From Streptomyces iakyrus (lineage in GTDB: Bacteria; Actinomycetota; Actinomycetes; Streptomycetales; Streptomycetaceae): a stretch of 64,000 bases of DNA. Below, in pieces: positions 43,529 through 52,500 of the stretch (positions are counted from its first letter, which is position 1; each line of letters begins with the position of its first letter). The translations under genes and the position numbers were made by a program. Where the stretch lies: assembly GCF_000717055.1 (NCBI RefSeq), contig NZ_JNXI01000019.1, forward strand, positions 151,189-215,188. The letters are read 5' to 3'. The notes below the pieces were generated by a model. It was not told the DNA's origin. It searched no databases and worked only from the letters and a program-made list of their open reading frames with translations.

Positions 43529-44029
43529 TCAGCTCGCACCCCCGCTGCCGGGTCTGGGGTGGTCGCCGCCCCGGAGCTGCTCGACGGCGTGGACGAGCAA
43601 CGGTTCCAGGACGGCGAGGCCGTCCTTCACGCCTCCGCTGGAGCCGGGCAGGTTGACGATCAGGGTGCCGCCCGCCACTCCGGCCAGGCCCCGGGAGAGG
43701 GCCGCGGCCGGCACCTTCTCCCGGCCGAACGCCCGGATGGCCTCGGCGATGCCCGGCACCTCGTGGTCGATGACGCGGCGGGTCGCCTCGGGGGTGCGGT
43801 CGGTGGGCGAGATGCCCGTGCCGCCGGTGGTGACGATGACGTCGTAGCCGGCGTCGACACCGGCGCGCAGGGCCGCCTCCACGGGGTCGCCGTCGGGGAC
43901 GACCTGAGGGCCGTCGACCTCGAAGCCGAAGCGCTTCAGGCCGTCGGAGACCATCGGGCCGCCCTTGTCCTCGTAGATCCCGGCGGCGGCCCGGTTGGAA
44001 GCCGTGATCACCAGAGCGCGATACGTCAT
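43529..44029 (-). CDS. mogA: Molybdopterin adenylyltransferase, MogA/MoaB family
   Basis: 166 residues. Motifs are [40 protein letters not shown], and the C-terminal [20 protein letters not shown], which form the MPT-binding fold. It adenylylates molybdopterin before MoeA inserts molybdate. The ATG overlaps the moaC stop (ATGA), so both are coupled. Confidence 0.92.
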   Translation of the reverse strand: MTYRALVITASNRAAAGIYEDKGGPMVSDGLKRFGFEVDGPQVVPDGDPVEAALRAGVDAGYDVIVTTGGTGISPTDRTPEATRRVIDHEVPGIAEAIRAFGREKVPAAALSRGLAGVAGGTLIVNLPGSSGGVKDGLAVLEPLLVHAVEQLRGGDHPRPGSGGAS

Positions 44030-44535
44030 GCCCGGCTCCAGTCGCCCGACTTGCCGCCCGTCTTCTCCTCCACCCGTACGTCCGTGATGACCGCTCCCTT
44101 GTCGACCGCCTTGACCATGTCGATCACGGTGAGCGCGGCGACGGAGACCGCGGTGAGGGCCTCCATCTCGACACCCGTGCGGTCCGTCGTCTTCACGGTG
44201 GCCAGGATCTCCACGGCGTCGTCCGCGACCGACAGGTCCAGTTTCACACCGGACACCGACAACGGGTGACAGAGCGGGATCAGATCGGGGGTGCGTTTGG
44301 CGCCCATGATCCCGGCGATCCGCGCGGTCGCGAGGGCGTCGCCCTTGGGGACGCCCTCGCCGCGCAGCAGCTCGATCACGCGGGGCGAGACGAGGACACG
44401 TCCGCTGGCGCGGGCGGTGCGCGCGGTCACGTCCTTCTCCGACACGTCGACCATGCGGGCGGCGCCCGCCGCGTCGATGTGCGTCAGCCGGTCCTGCGTG
44501 GGGCCGTCCTGCGGGGGTGGGTCCTGCGTGCTCAT
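44026..44535 (-). CDS. moaC: Cyclic pyranopterin monophosphate synthase MoaC
   Basis: 169 residues. Family motifs are [60 protein letters not shown] and the C-terminal [14 protein letters not shown] with catalytic lysines. MoaC completes step one of molybdopterin synthesis with MoaA, which is not in this window. GGAG lies about 11 nt before the ATG. Upstream on the same strand is moeA. Confidence 0.95.
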   Translation of the reverse strand: MSTQDPPPQDGPTQDRLTHIDAAGAARMVDVSEKDVTARTARASGRVLVSPRVIELLRGEGVPKGDALATARIAGIMGAKRTPDLIPLCHPLSVSGVKLDLSVADDAVEILATVKTTDRTGVEMEALTAVSVAALTVIDMVKAVDKGAVITDVRVEEKTGGKSGDWSRA

Positions 44536-44617
44536 GCTGTGTGGCGCTCCCGGTCCGGGCCCGTCGCGGTGCGGCGCACGGGCCGCTTGTGCGCGACACG
44601 GTACCCCCAACCAGCGG

Positions 44618-45958
44618 CTATCGGCCGAGCAGGACCACCTCGACGTCGGCGCCCGGCTCGACGGACTCGGTGTCCTCGGGGACGACGATCAGGGCGTCCG
44701 CGTGGGCGAGGGCGGCGACCAGGTGGGATCCGGCGCCGCCGACCGGGGTGACCTTGCCGTCGGCGTATCCGGCGCGCAGGAACTGGCGGCGGCCCTTCGG
44801 GGAGGTCAGCGCCTTCCCGGCGGCCAGGGTCGCCCGGGTCGTGGGGCGGTGGACGTCCTGGAGGCCCATCAGGGTGCGGATCGCGGGGCGGACGAAGAGT
44901 TCGAAGGAGACGTACGACGACACCGGGTTGCCGGGCAGGGCCAGCAGCGGGGTGTGGTCGGGGCCGATGGAGCCGAAGCCCTGGGGCTTTCCGGGCTGCA
45001 TGGCGAGCTTGCGGAAGTCGATGCCGCTGCCGGCCTCGTCCTCGTCGCCGACATGGGACAGGGCTTCCTTCACCACGTCGTACGCGCCGACGCTCACGCC
45101 GCCCGTGGTGACCATCAGGTCGGCGCGGACCAGCTGGTCCTCGATGGTGGAGCGCAGGGTCTCGGCGTCGTCGGCGACGGCGCCCACGCGGTAGGCGATG
45201 GCGCCGGCGTCGCGGGCGGCGGCCGTGAGGGCGAAGCTGTTGGAGTCGTAGATCTGACCGGTGCCCAGTTCCGTGTCCGGCTGGACGAGTTCGCTGCCGG
45301 TGGAGAGCACCACCACGCGCGGGCGCGGGCGGACCCGGACGGTGCCGCGGCCGATCGCTGCGAGCAGGGCGATCTGGGGCGGGCCGAGGACGGTGCCGGC
45401 CTCCAGGGCGCGGTCGCCGGCCTTCACGTCGCTGCCCTTGGCGCGCACGTGCGCGCGGGCCTCGGCCGGGCGGTACACGTGTACGTGCCCGGTGGCGCCC
45501 TCGGGGCCGAGGCTGCGGGCGCGCATGCCGCGCACCGGGCCCTCGCCGAGCCCGCCGTCGGTCCACTCGACGGGCACGACCGTCTCGGCGCCGGGCGGCA
45601 GCGGGGCGCCGGTCATGATGCGGGCGGCCTGGCCGGGGCCCACGTGGAGCAGTTCGGCCTGGCCCGCGGCGACGTCCCCGACGACCTCCAGGGCCGCCGG
45701 GAATTCCTCGCTCGCGCCCGCGATGTCCGCGACCCGTACCGCGTAGCCGTCCATCGAGCTGTTGTCGAAGGGCGGCAGGGACACCGGCACCGTGATGTCC
45801 TCGACGAGGACGCAGCCCTGGGCGTCGAGCAGGTGCAGCTCGATGGGTTCCAGGGGGCGGACGGTGGCGAGGATGTCCTCCAGGTGTTCGTCCACCGACC
45901 ACAGGTGGTCGGGGCCGACGTGGTCCTGGCCGGTGACGTGGGGCGCGGCGCTGCTCAA
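44618..45958 (-). CDS. glp: MoeA/gephyrin-like protein (Glp), molybdopterin molybdotransferase family
   Basis: 446 residues, complete MoeA fold: [20 protein letters not shown] in domain [82 protein letters not shown], and domain IV at the C-terminus. MoeA inserts molybdate into adenylylated molybdopterin. In corynebacteria the copy next to galU and rimJ-glpR is Glp, which instead binds FtsZ and GlpR. Position argues for Glp here; the adjacent moaC-mogA argue for MoeA. TTG start 4 bp after the galU stop. Confidence 0.85.
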   Translation of the reverse strand: MSSAAPHVTGQDHVGPDHLWSVDEHLEDILATVRPLEPIELHLLDAQGCVLVEDITVPVSLPPFDNSSMDGYAVRVADIAGASEEFPAALEVVGDVAAGQAELLHVGPGQAARIMTGAPLPPGAETVVPVEWTDGGLGEGPVRGMRARSLGPEGATGHVHVYRPAEARAHVRAKGSDVKAGDRALEAGTVLGPPQIALLAAIGRGTVRVRPRPRVVVLSTGSELVQPDTELGTGQIYDSNSFALTAAARDAGAIAYRVGAVADDAETLRSTIEDQLVRADLMVTTGGVSVGAYDVVKEALSHVGDEDEAGSGIDFRKLAMQPGKPQGFGSIGPDHTPLLALPGNPVSSYVSFELFVRPAIRTLMGLQDVHRPTTRATLAAGKALTSPKGRRQFLRAGYADGKVTPVGGAGSHLVAALAHADALIVVPEDTESVEPGADVEVVLLGR

Positions 45959-45962
45959 CGGA

Positions 45963-46865
45963 CTACATCTCCTCGGCTACGTAACTGCGAAGCCAGGTCC
46001 GGAAGTCCGGGCCCAGGTCTTCACGTTCGCATGCGAGTCGGACAATGGCACGCAGGTAGTCGCCGCGGTCGCCGGTGTCATAGCGGCGGCCCTTGAAGAC
46101 CACGCCGTGCACCGGGCCGCCGATCTTCTCGTCGGCCGCGAGCTCCTGAAGGGCGTCCGTGAGCTGGATCTCGCCGCCGCGGCCCGGCTCCGTCCGGCGC
46201 AGTATCTCGAAGATGTGCGGGTCGAGGACGTAGCGGCCGATGATGGCGTAGTTGGACGGGGCGTCGGCCGGGTCGGGCTTCTCGACCAGGCCGCTGACCT
46301 GGACGACGTCGCTGTCCTCGGTGGTCTCCACGGCCGCGCAGCCGTAGAGGTGGATCTGCTCCGGGGCGACCTCCATGAGCGCGATGACGCTGCCGCCGCG
46401 CTGCTCCTGGACCTCGACCATGCGCTGCAGCAGCGGGTCGCGGGGGTCGATCAGGTCGTCGCCGAGGAGGACGGCGAAGGGCTCGTCACCCACGTGCGGG
46501 GCGGCGCACAGGACGGCGTGGCCGAGGCCCTTGGGGTCGCCCTGGCGGACGTAGTGCATGGTCGCGAGGTCGCTGGACTCCTGCACCTTGGCGAGGCGGC
46601 CGGCGTCGCCCTTCTTCTGGAGGGCCGACTCCAGCTCGTAGTTGCGGTCGAAGTGGTCCTCCAGGGGGCGCTTGTTGCGGCCCGTCACCATGAGGACGTC
46701 GTCGAGACCCGCGGCGACGGCCTCCTCGACCACGTACTGGATCGCGGGCTTGTCCACGACCGGCAGCATCTCCTTGGGAGTGGCTTTGGTGGCCGGCAGG
46801 AACCGGGTGCCGAGGCCTGCTGCGGGAATGACAGCCTTGCTGATCCGAGGGTGCAACTGAGTCAT
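45963..46865 (-). CDS. galU: UTP-glucose-1-phosphate uridylyltransferase
   Basis: 300 residues. Nucleotidyl-transferase signature KAVIPAAGLGTRFLPATKAT with KEMLPVVDKP; sugar site GDPKGLGHAVLCA, LLGDDL, GLVEKPDP and FKGRRYDTGDRGDYL. It makes UDP-glucose for glycans and trehalose. The ATG is 7 nt after TAGGGT on the minus strand (leaderless type). moeA/glp follows after 4 bp. Confidence 0.95.
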   Translation of the reverse strand: MTQLHPRISKAVIPAAGLGTRFLPATKATPKEMLPVVDKPAIQYVVEEAVAAGLDDVLMVTGRNKRPLEDHFDRNYELESALQKKGDAGRLAKVQESSDLATMHYVRQGDPKGLGHAVLCAAPHVGDEPFAVLLGDDLIDPRDPLLQRMVEVQEQRGGSVIALMEVAPEQIHLYGCAAVETTEDSDVVQVSGLVEKPDPADAPSNYAIIGRYVLDPHIFEILRRTEPGRGGEIQLTDALQELAADEKIGGPVHGVVFKGRRYDTGDRGDYLRAIVRLACEREDLGPDFRTWLRSYVAEEM

Positions 46866-46919
46866 GTCGGCCACCCTATCCGGTGCCTTGGCATGGAATC
46901 TGCGGCTCCGGTTCATAGG

Positions 46920-46933
46920 CGCTCATATGAGCG
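46920..46933. promoter_or_regulatory. 14-bp perfect palindrome in the galU/cyclo-ligase divergent region
   Basis: CGCTCATATGAGCG is a perfect palindrome, 26 bp before the TTG start chosen for the cyclo-ligase. It is AT-centred, as many operators are. Confidence 0.45.
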
Positions 46934-46958
46934 TATTGCGACGGTACGGGAGCAACCA

Positions 46959-47582
46959 TTGAGGCCTATCGCACGTCCGGGCGAGCCTGACAAGCGGAGT
47001 TTGCGGCGCGAGATCCTCGCGGTGAGGAGCAGGTTGACGGCGGATGACCTGCGGGAAACGTCGGCCGCGCTGGCCGGGCGGGCGCTGGAGCTGCCCGAGT
47101 TGGCGCGGGCCGGGACGGTGGCGGCGTACGTCTCGGTGGGGAGCGAACCCGGGACGCTCACCCTCCTGGACGCGCTGCGCGCCCGGGGCGTGCGCGTGCT
47201 GCTGCCGGTCCTGCTGCCCGACAACGACCTGGACTGGGGCCCGTACGAGGGCGAGGGCTCCCTGGCGCGCGTGCAACACGGCAGCAGAATGGCCCTCTTC
47301 GAACCCGCGGGCGAGCGCCTCGGACCCGACGCCGTGACCACCGCCGACGCCGTGCTGCTGCCCGGCCTGGCGGTGGACGCGCGCGGGATGCGGCTCGGCC
47401 GGGGCGGCGGCTCCTACGACCGGGTGCTGGCGCGGCTGGAGCGGGCGGCGGCGCATCCCGCCCTGGTGGTGCTGCTGTACGACTCCGAGGTCGTCGGGCT
47501 CGTCCCCGCCGAGCCGCACGACCGGCCGGTGGACGCGGTGGTGACGCCGGCGGGCGTGCGACGGTTCCGGCCGGCGCCCTGA
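46959..47582 (+). CDS. 5-formyltetrahydrofolate cyclo-ligase family protein
   Basis: 207 residues from TTG 46959, which has GGGAG 6 nt upstream; an in-frame ATG at 46893 lacks such a site and lies before the palindrome. Motifs are KRSLRREILAVRSRL, VLLPVLLPDNDLDWGPYEG, and the ATP/folate site GLAVDARGMRLGRGGGSYDR. It converts 5-formyl-THF to methenyl-THF. The same gene sits next to galU in mycobacteria. Confidence 0.9.
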   Translation: MRPIARPGEPDKRSLRREILAVRSRLTADDLRETSAALAGRALELPELARAGTVAAYVSVGSEPGTLTLLDALRARGVRVLLPVLLPDNDLDWGPYEGEGSLARVQHGSRMALFEPAGERLGPDAVTTADAVLLPGLAVDARGMRLGRGGGSYDRVLARLERAAAHPALVVLLYDSEVVGLVPAEPHDRPVDAVVTPAGVRRFRPAP

Positions 47583-47585
47583 CGC

Positions 47586-47623
47586 CGAAGGGCCCCCCAC
47601 GCGTGCGCGTGGAGGGCCCTTCG
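47586..47623. terminator. Bidirectional terminator between convergent genes
   Basis: An 18-bp stem with one mismatch (47586-47603 with 47606-47623; ends CGAAGGGCCC / GGGCCCTTCG) lies exactly between the cyclo-ligase and acylase stop codons. Confidence 0.88.
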
Positions 47624-47632
47624 TTCACCGGC

Positions 47633-50467
47633 TCATGGTCTGAGCACCAGCTTGTCGGCCGTGCTCTTCTCGACCGCCTGATCGGAGAAGGACCACGGCA
47701 GCAGTTCGCCGTCGGCCCACTTGTCGGTCTGGTCGACGTAGTGCGCGCTGTAGGCGTGCCCGGAGGCGCCGGTGAGGTTGATCCACTTCGACTTGTCGAG
47801 GTCGCCGAGGTTCACCACCATCCGCATGGACGGCACCCACACCACCCCGTAGCCGCCGGCCGCGTTCCAGCCGGACGCGTTGACGGTGGCCTCGCCGCCG
47901 CCGAGCTCCCATGGGCCGCGGTTGAGGGCGTACTGGAGGAAACCGGGGCCCGCGGTGCCGAGGGTCTGGTTCTTCAGGAACAGGCGGTGCAGCCGGCCCC
48001 AGCTCCAGGAGTCGATGTCCTTGCCCAGCTTGGCGGTCAGCTCCCAGCGAGCGTCGATCATGGCCCGCTTGAACAACTCGTCGCGGTTGTGGGCGGCGGG
48101 GCGGGTGCGCACCTCGGGGGTCGTCCACCAGTCGCTGTCCGGCTGGTTCATGAGCCGCCGGACCACCTCGAACCAGCGGTCGCCGCCGTCCGGCTGCGCC
48201 CGGTCGCGGTCGCGCTGGCCGCACTCGCGGACCTTCCCGGCCTCGTCGGCGGGACCGGTGGTGTTGACCGGCTCGACCCACAGGCACTGGCCCTTGGGAC
48301 GCAGCTCCTTGGGCAGCTTGTTGCCGAAGGCGAGCTTGAGGATGTTGCGCCACACCGCGTTGAAGTAGGCCGCCGCCGCGGAGTCGGCGTCCTGGGTGTA
48401 GTCCCAGCCCTCCAGGAGCTTCTGCGCCTCGCGGACGTCCTTGTTCCCGGGGTCGATCTTCAGCAGCGTGGGCACCAGCAGCCGGGCGACCTCGCTGCTG
48501 TTGTCCAGCTGCATCTGGCGCATGTCGTCCGTGGAGATCTTGCCGCCGTCCTTGATCTTCGACTGGATCAGGTCGGTGATCCGCTGGCTGCGCGCGCCGT
48601 AGCCCCAGTCCGCGGTGAGCGTGTACGGGTACTTGTCCGGGTCGATCACGGCCTGGTTGGCGGTGACGATGTAGCCGCGCTCCGGGTCGTACTCGTAGGG
48701 CAGCGCGTCCTGCGGGATGTAGCCGGTCCAGCGGTACTTCGGGTCCCAGCCGGGCGCCGGGATGGAGCCGTCGTCGCCCTTCTCGCGCAGCGGGATCTTC
48801 CCCGGCAGCGTGTAGCCGATGTGGTTCTCGGTGTCGGCGTAGATCAGGTTCTGCGAGGGCACCTCGAACTGCGCGGCGGCCTTGCGGAAGTCGGTCCAGT
48901 TCTTCGCCTTGTTCATGGCGAAGACGGCGTCCATGGTGGTGCCGGGCTGCAGGGCGGTCCAGCGCAGCGCGACGCCGTAGCCGTCGCCTCTGTCGGGTGC
49001 GGCGGTGTCGACGGTGGCCTTCCTGCCGACCTTCACGAGCTCCTCGTCGCGGTCGGACAGCAGGGGCCCGTTGTTGGTCTCGCGGACGACGATCTTCTTG
49101 GACGCGCCCCCGGCGACCTTGATGGTCTCCTCGCGCGTCGTGAAGGGCTTGACCTTGCCGTCGTACAGGTAGCCGTTGCCGGTGATCTTCTCCAGGTAGA
49201 GGTCGGTGACGTCCACGCCGGAGTTGGTCATGCCCCAGGAGATGTTCTGGTTGTGGCCGATTATCACGCCCGGCATGCCGGCGAAGGTGTAGCCGCTGAC
49301 GTCGTACTGGCACGCGCTGGAGACGCTGCGGCAGTGCAGGCCCATCTGGTACCAGACGGACGGCAGGGAGGGCGACAGGTGCGGGTCGTTGGCCAGCAGC
49401 GGCTTGCCGGTGATGGTGTACCTCCCGCCGACGACCCAGGAGTTGGAGCCGATGCCGTCGCCGTTGACGCCGACGGCCGGCGGGAGGTCGTCCAGGACGT
49501 CGGTGAGGCCGCCGAGCTGGCTGTCCAGGCCCGCGGTGCCCGAGGCGCCGGAGGCGGTGCCGCCCGCGCCGGACGCGCCCGGGGCGGTGCCCTGGGTGCC
49601 CGCGGTTCCGGTTCCGGTTCCGGCGGAGGCTCCCGCCGTGCCGTTCGCGCCGGACGTGCCGTTCGTACCGGACGTGCCGCCCTGCTCGAACGCCCCCGTC
49701 AGCTCGTCGTACTGACCCTCCTGGACGATCGCCTTGTTGCGGCTGTACGGGTACTGCGGGTACAGGTCGGCGATCTGCTTCGGGCCGAGGCGGCTGGTGA
49801 GCAGGGCGCGGTCGATCTCGTCCTGCATGTTGCCGCGCAGGTCCCAGGCCATCGCCTTCAGCCAGGAGATCGAGTCGACCGGGGTCCACTTCTGCGGCTT
49901 GTAGTCGTTGGTGAAGCCCAGCGCCGCGTACTCCAGGGAGATGTCCTCGCCGTCCTTGCCCTGGAGGTAGGAGTTGACTCCCTCGGCATAGGCCTGGAGG
50001 TACTTCTTCGTGGTGGCCGACAGCTTGGTGTCGTACTCCTGCTTGGCGACCCGGTCCCAGCCGAGGGTGCGCAGGAACTCGTCGTTGTCGACCTGGCTCT
50101 TGCCGAACATCTCCGACAGCCGCCCGGCGGCCATGTGGCGGCGGACGTCCATCTCGTAGAACCGGTCCTGCGCCTGGACGTAGCCCTGCGCCATGAACAG
50201 GTCCGCGTCGGAGGAGGCGTAGATCTGCGGGATGCCGTAATTGTCGCGCTTGACCTCGACGGGGCCCGACAGGCCCTTCAGTGTGAGGGTGCCCTTGGTC
50301 TGCGGGAAGGAGGCCCGGACGGTACTGATGGACCAGTACGACCCGTAGGCCACGCCCCCGATGAGGGCCAGCACCAGGACGAGCACGATAAGTCGGGCTT
50401 TGCGCCCCTTTCTCCTGCCGGACTTGCCGGGCTGCTGACCCGTGGAGGCGGTGGTGTTGGGGGGCAT
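47633..50467 (-). CDS. Penicillin acylase family Ntn hydrolase
   Basis: 944 residues. N-terminal basic stretch and membrane anchor (KARLIVLVLVLALIGGVAYG), alpha-chain region (VKRDNYGIPQIYASSDADLF with MAQGYVQAQDRFYEMD), and the beta-chain start at Ser341 in GIGSNSWVVGG, the autoprocessing nucleophile. Then come NDPHLSPSLPSVWYQMGL, GVIIGHNQNISWGMTNSGVD and the late GLHRLFLKNQ-type region. About 50 Gly/Thr/Ala residues precede the nucleophile by some 30. Related enzymes cut acyl-homoserine lactones, lipopeptides or penicillins. ATG with AGGA 6 nt upstream. Confidence 0.9.
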   Translation of the reverse strand: MPPNTTASTGQQPGKSGRRKGRKARLIVLVLVLALIGGVAYGSYWSISTVRASFPQTKGTLTLKGLSGPVEVKRDNYGIPQIYASSDADLFMAQGYVQAQDRFYEMDVRRHMAAGRLSEMFGKSQVDNDEFLRTLGWDRVAKQEYDTKLSATTKKYLQAYAEGVNSYLQGKDGEDISLEYAALGFTNDYKPQKWTPVDSISWLKAMAWDLRGNMQDEIDRALLTSRLGPKQIADLYPQYPYSRNKAIVQEGQYDELTGAFEQGGTSGTNGTSGANGTAGASAGTGTGTAGTQGTAPGASGAGGTASGASGTAGLDSQLGGLTDVLDDLPPAVGVNGDGIGSNSWVVGGRYTITGKPLLANDPHLSPSLPSVWYQMGLHCRSVSSACQYDVSGYTFAGMPGVIIGHNQNISWGMTNSGVDVTDLYLEKITGNGYLYDGKVKPFTTREETIKVAGGASKKIVVRETNNGPLLSDRDEELVKVGRKATVDTAAPDRGDGYGVALRWTALQPGTTMDAVFAMNKAKNWTDFRKAAAQFEVPSQNLIYADTENHIGYTLPGKIPLREKGDDGSIPAPGWDPKYRWTGYIPQDALPYEYDPERGYIVTANQAVIDPDKYPYTLTADWGYGARSQRITDLIQSKIKDGGKISTDDMRQMQLDNSSEVARLLVPTLLKIDPGNKDVREAQKLLEGWDYTQDADSAAAAYFNAVWRNILKLAFGNKLPKELRPKGQCLWVEPVNTTGPADEAGKVRECGQRDRDRAQPDGGDRWFEVVRRLMNQPDSDWWTTPEVRTRPAAHNRDELFKRAMIDARWELTAKLGKDIDSWSWGRLHRLFLKNQTLGTAGPGFLQYALNRGPWELGGGEATVNASGWNAAGGYGVVWVPSMRMVVNLGDLDKSKWINLTGASGHAYSAHYVDQTDKWADGELLPWSFSDQAVEKSTADKLVLRP

Positions 50468-50604
50468 CGCTGTCCTTGCTGTCCTAACGCGAGCGGCAGG
50501 TTCGGCTGTGCTTTTAACTGAGCGCTGGAGCAACGATAGGCGCAGGGCCTTGCGCCCCTTGACGCGGAGTCGGGAACCGGCACGGACGGACGTTCGATCT
50601 TGCC

Positions 50605-50642
50605 TCAAGAAGTGTCAAGAAATCGTCAAGAGTTAGGTAAGG
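50605..50642. promoter_or_regulatory. Three TCAAGA repeats and -10 box in acylase/antiporter divergent region
   Basis: TCAAGA starts at 50605, 50615 and 50626, one per helical turn. TAAGGT (50637-50642) is a possible plus-strand -10 box. On the other strand the repeats create TTGACA/TTGACG, so they may be operator or -35 elements for the acylase gene. Confidence 0.45.
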
Positions 50643-50705
50643 TAACGAAGTAGTTGGCGCGGTGCGCCACAGCTTCATGTGCGATGTACGTGAGCCCACG
50701 CGCGC

Positions 50706-52235
50706 GTGCGTGCGGGCCAGGGAAGGAATCGGCCGCTGACTGTTCACCACCTCAACCAGCTCCTGCTCGTCTGCTCGCTCGTCCTGCTCGTCGCCGTCGC
50801 AGCGGTACGGATCTCCTCGCGCAGCGGGCTCCCCAGCCTGCTCGTGTACCTGGGGATAGGCGTCGCCATGGGCCAGGACGGCGTGGGCGACATCCACTTC
50901 GACAACGCCGAACTGACTCAGGTCATCGGGTACGCGGCCCTGGTCGTGATCCTGGCCGAAGGTGGTCTGGGCACGAAGTGGAAGGAGATCAAGCCGGCCC
51001 TGCCGGCCGCCACGGCACTGGCGCTGGCCGGTGTCGCGGTGAGCGTCGGGGTCACGGCGTCGGCCGCGCACTACCTGATCGGCCTGGAGTGGCGGCAGGC
51101 CCTCATCATCGGGGCGGTCGTCTCCTCGACCGACGCTGCGGCCGTCTTCTCCGTGCTGCGCAAGATCCCCCTGCCCGCGCGCGTGACGGGCACGCTGGAG
51201 GCGGAGTCCGGCTTCAACGACGCGCCGGTGGTCATCCTCGTGGTGTCCCTGTCCACCGCAGGGCCCGTCGAGCACTGGTACACGCTGCTGGGCGTGATCC
51301 TGCTGGAGCTGGCGATCGGCGCGGCCATCGGACTCGCGGTGGGCTGGCTGGGCGCCTGGGGGCTCAGGCACGTGGCGCTGCCCGCCTCCGGCCTCTACCC
51401 GATCGCCGTCATGGCGATCGCCGTGGTGGCCTACGCGGCCGGGGCGCTCGCGCACGGGAGCGGCTTCCTCGCGGTGTACCTCGCCGCGATGGTGATGGGC
51501 AACGCGCGGCTGCCGCACTGGCCGGCCACCCGCGGGTTCGCCGACGGGCTCGGCTGGATGGCCCAGATCGGCATGTTCGTCCTGCTCGGCCTCCTGGTCA
51601 CCCCGCACGAGCTGGGCGACGACATCGTGCCCGCACTGGTCATCGGGCTGGTGCTGACCATGGTGGCGCGACCGCTGAGCGTGGTGCTCTGCCTGTCGCC
51701 GTTCCGGGTGCCGTGGCAGGAGCAGGCCCTGATGTCCTGGGCGGGGCTGCGCGGGGCCGTGCCCATCATCCTGGCGACCATCCCCATGGTCCAGGGCGTC
51801 GACGCCAGCCGGCGGATCTTCAACATCGTCTTCGTGCTGGTCGTCGTCTACACCCTGATCCAGGGCCCGACGCTGCCCTGGCTGGGCCGCAAGCTGCACC
51901 TGGGGGACGGCTCGGAGGCCGCCGACCTCGGCATCGAGTCCGCCCCGCTGGAGCGGCTGCGCGGCCATCTGCTGTCCGTGGCGATCCCCGGCGAATCGAA
52001 GATGCACGGTGTGGAGGTGGCCGAGCTGCGGCTGCCGCACGGTGCGGCCGTGACGCTCATCGTGCGCGGGGGCGAATCGTTCGTCCCGCTGCCGACGACG
52101 ATCTTGCAGCGCGGAGACGAGCTCCTCGTGGTCGCCACCGACCCCGTCCGGGACGCGACCGAGAGCCGGCTGCGGGCCGTGGGGCACGGCGGCAAGCTGG
52201 CCGGCTGGCTGGGCACGGACGGGGCGGCCCGTTGA
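50706..52235 (+). CDS. CPA1-family cation/proton antiporter with RCK-C domain
   Basis: About 500 residues, some 12-13 membrane helices (LLLVCSLVLLVAVAAVRISS at the start). Ion-site marks of the K+(Na+)/H+ CPA1 type are GAVVSSTDAAAVFSVLR and EAESGFNDAPVVILV, and later SWAGLRGAVPIILATIP. After about residue 425 comes a soluble TrkA-C/RCK-C domain (VEVAELRLPHGAAVTLIVRG, TTILQRGDELLVVATD), as in NhaP2/CvrA. The formal GTG start has no ribosome-binding site; GGAAGG lies 8 nt before an in-frame CTG at 50736 (LTVHHLNQLL), a possible real start. Confidence 0.88.
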   Translation: MRAGQGRNRPLTVHHLNQLLLVCSLVLLVAVAAVRISSRSGLPSLLVYLGIGVAMGQDGVGDIHFDNAELTQVIGYAALVVILAEGGLGTKWKEIKPALPAATALALAGVAVSVGVTASAAHYLIGLEWRQALIIGAVVSSTDAAAVFSVLRKIPLPARVTGTLEAESGFNDAPVVILVVSLSTAGPVEHWYTLLGVILLELAIGAAIGLAVGWLGAWGLRHVALPASGLYPIAVMAIAVVAYAAGALAHGSGFLAVYLAAMVMGNARLPHWPATRGFADGLGWMAQIGMFVLLGLLVTPHELGDDIVPALVIGLVLTMVARPLSVVLCLSPFRVPWQEQALMSWAGLRGAVPIILATIPMVQGVDASRRIFNIVFVLVVVYTLIQGPTLPWLGRKLHLGDGSEAADLGIESAPLERLRGHLLSVAIPGESKMHGVEVAELRLPHGAAVTLIVRGGESFVPLPTTILQRGDELLVVATDPVRDATESRLRAVGHGGKLAGWLGTDGAAR

Positions 52236-52500
52236 GGGCGTTTTGCGCGGTTTGGGATTTGTAGGGTGCGCAGGGTCATGGTGCTCACTTTCACAGGAGC
52301 GCAGCCCTTGATCCCTGTACGATGAAGGCGTTACCCAGATCGAACCAACTCTGCCTGACGCAGAGCTGGCGCGACCGTATGGCGGTCGGGACACCCCTCC
52401 TCACCGGGCCCCGGCATCTACCGCAGTTCCGCGCAAGAGGACAGCTCTCGGCGCCGCCCGCTACGGGGCCGCGCTACCAGGCGGCAGAAAGGCACGGGCC
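52236..52500. other. 265-bp intergenic region before MFS gene
   Basis: No gene is supported. TACGAT at 52318-52323 is a possible -10 box for the MFS gene. No strong terminator hairpin is seen after the antiporter. Confidence 0.4.

Noticed and set aside
47603..50521. 972-codon plus-strand open frame antisense to the acylase
   Set aside because: Mirror of a GC-rich gene; low-complexity Val/Gly/Leu translation without homology, and it crosses a terminator hairpin.
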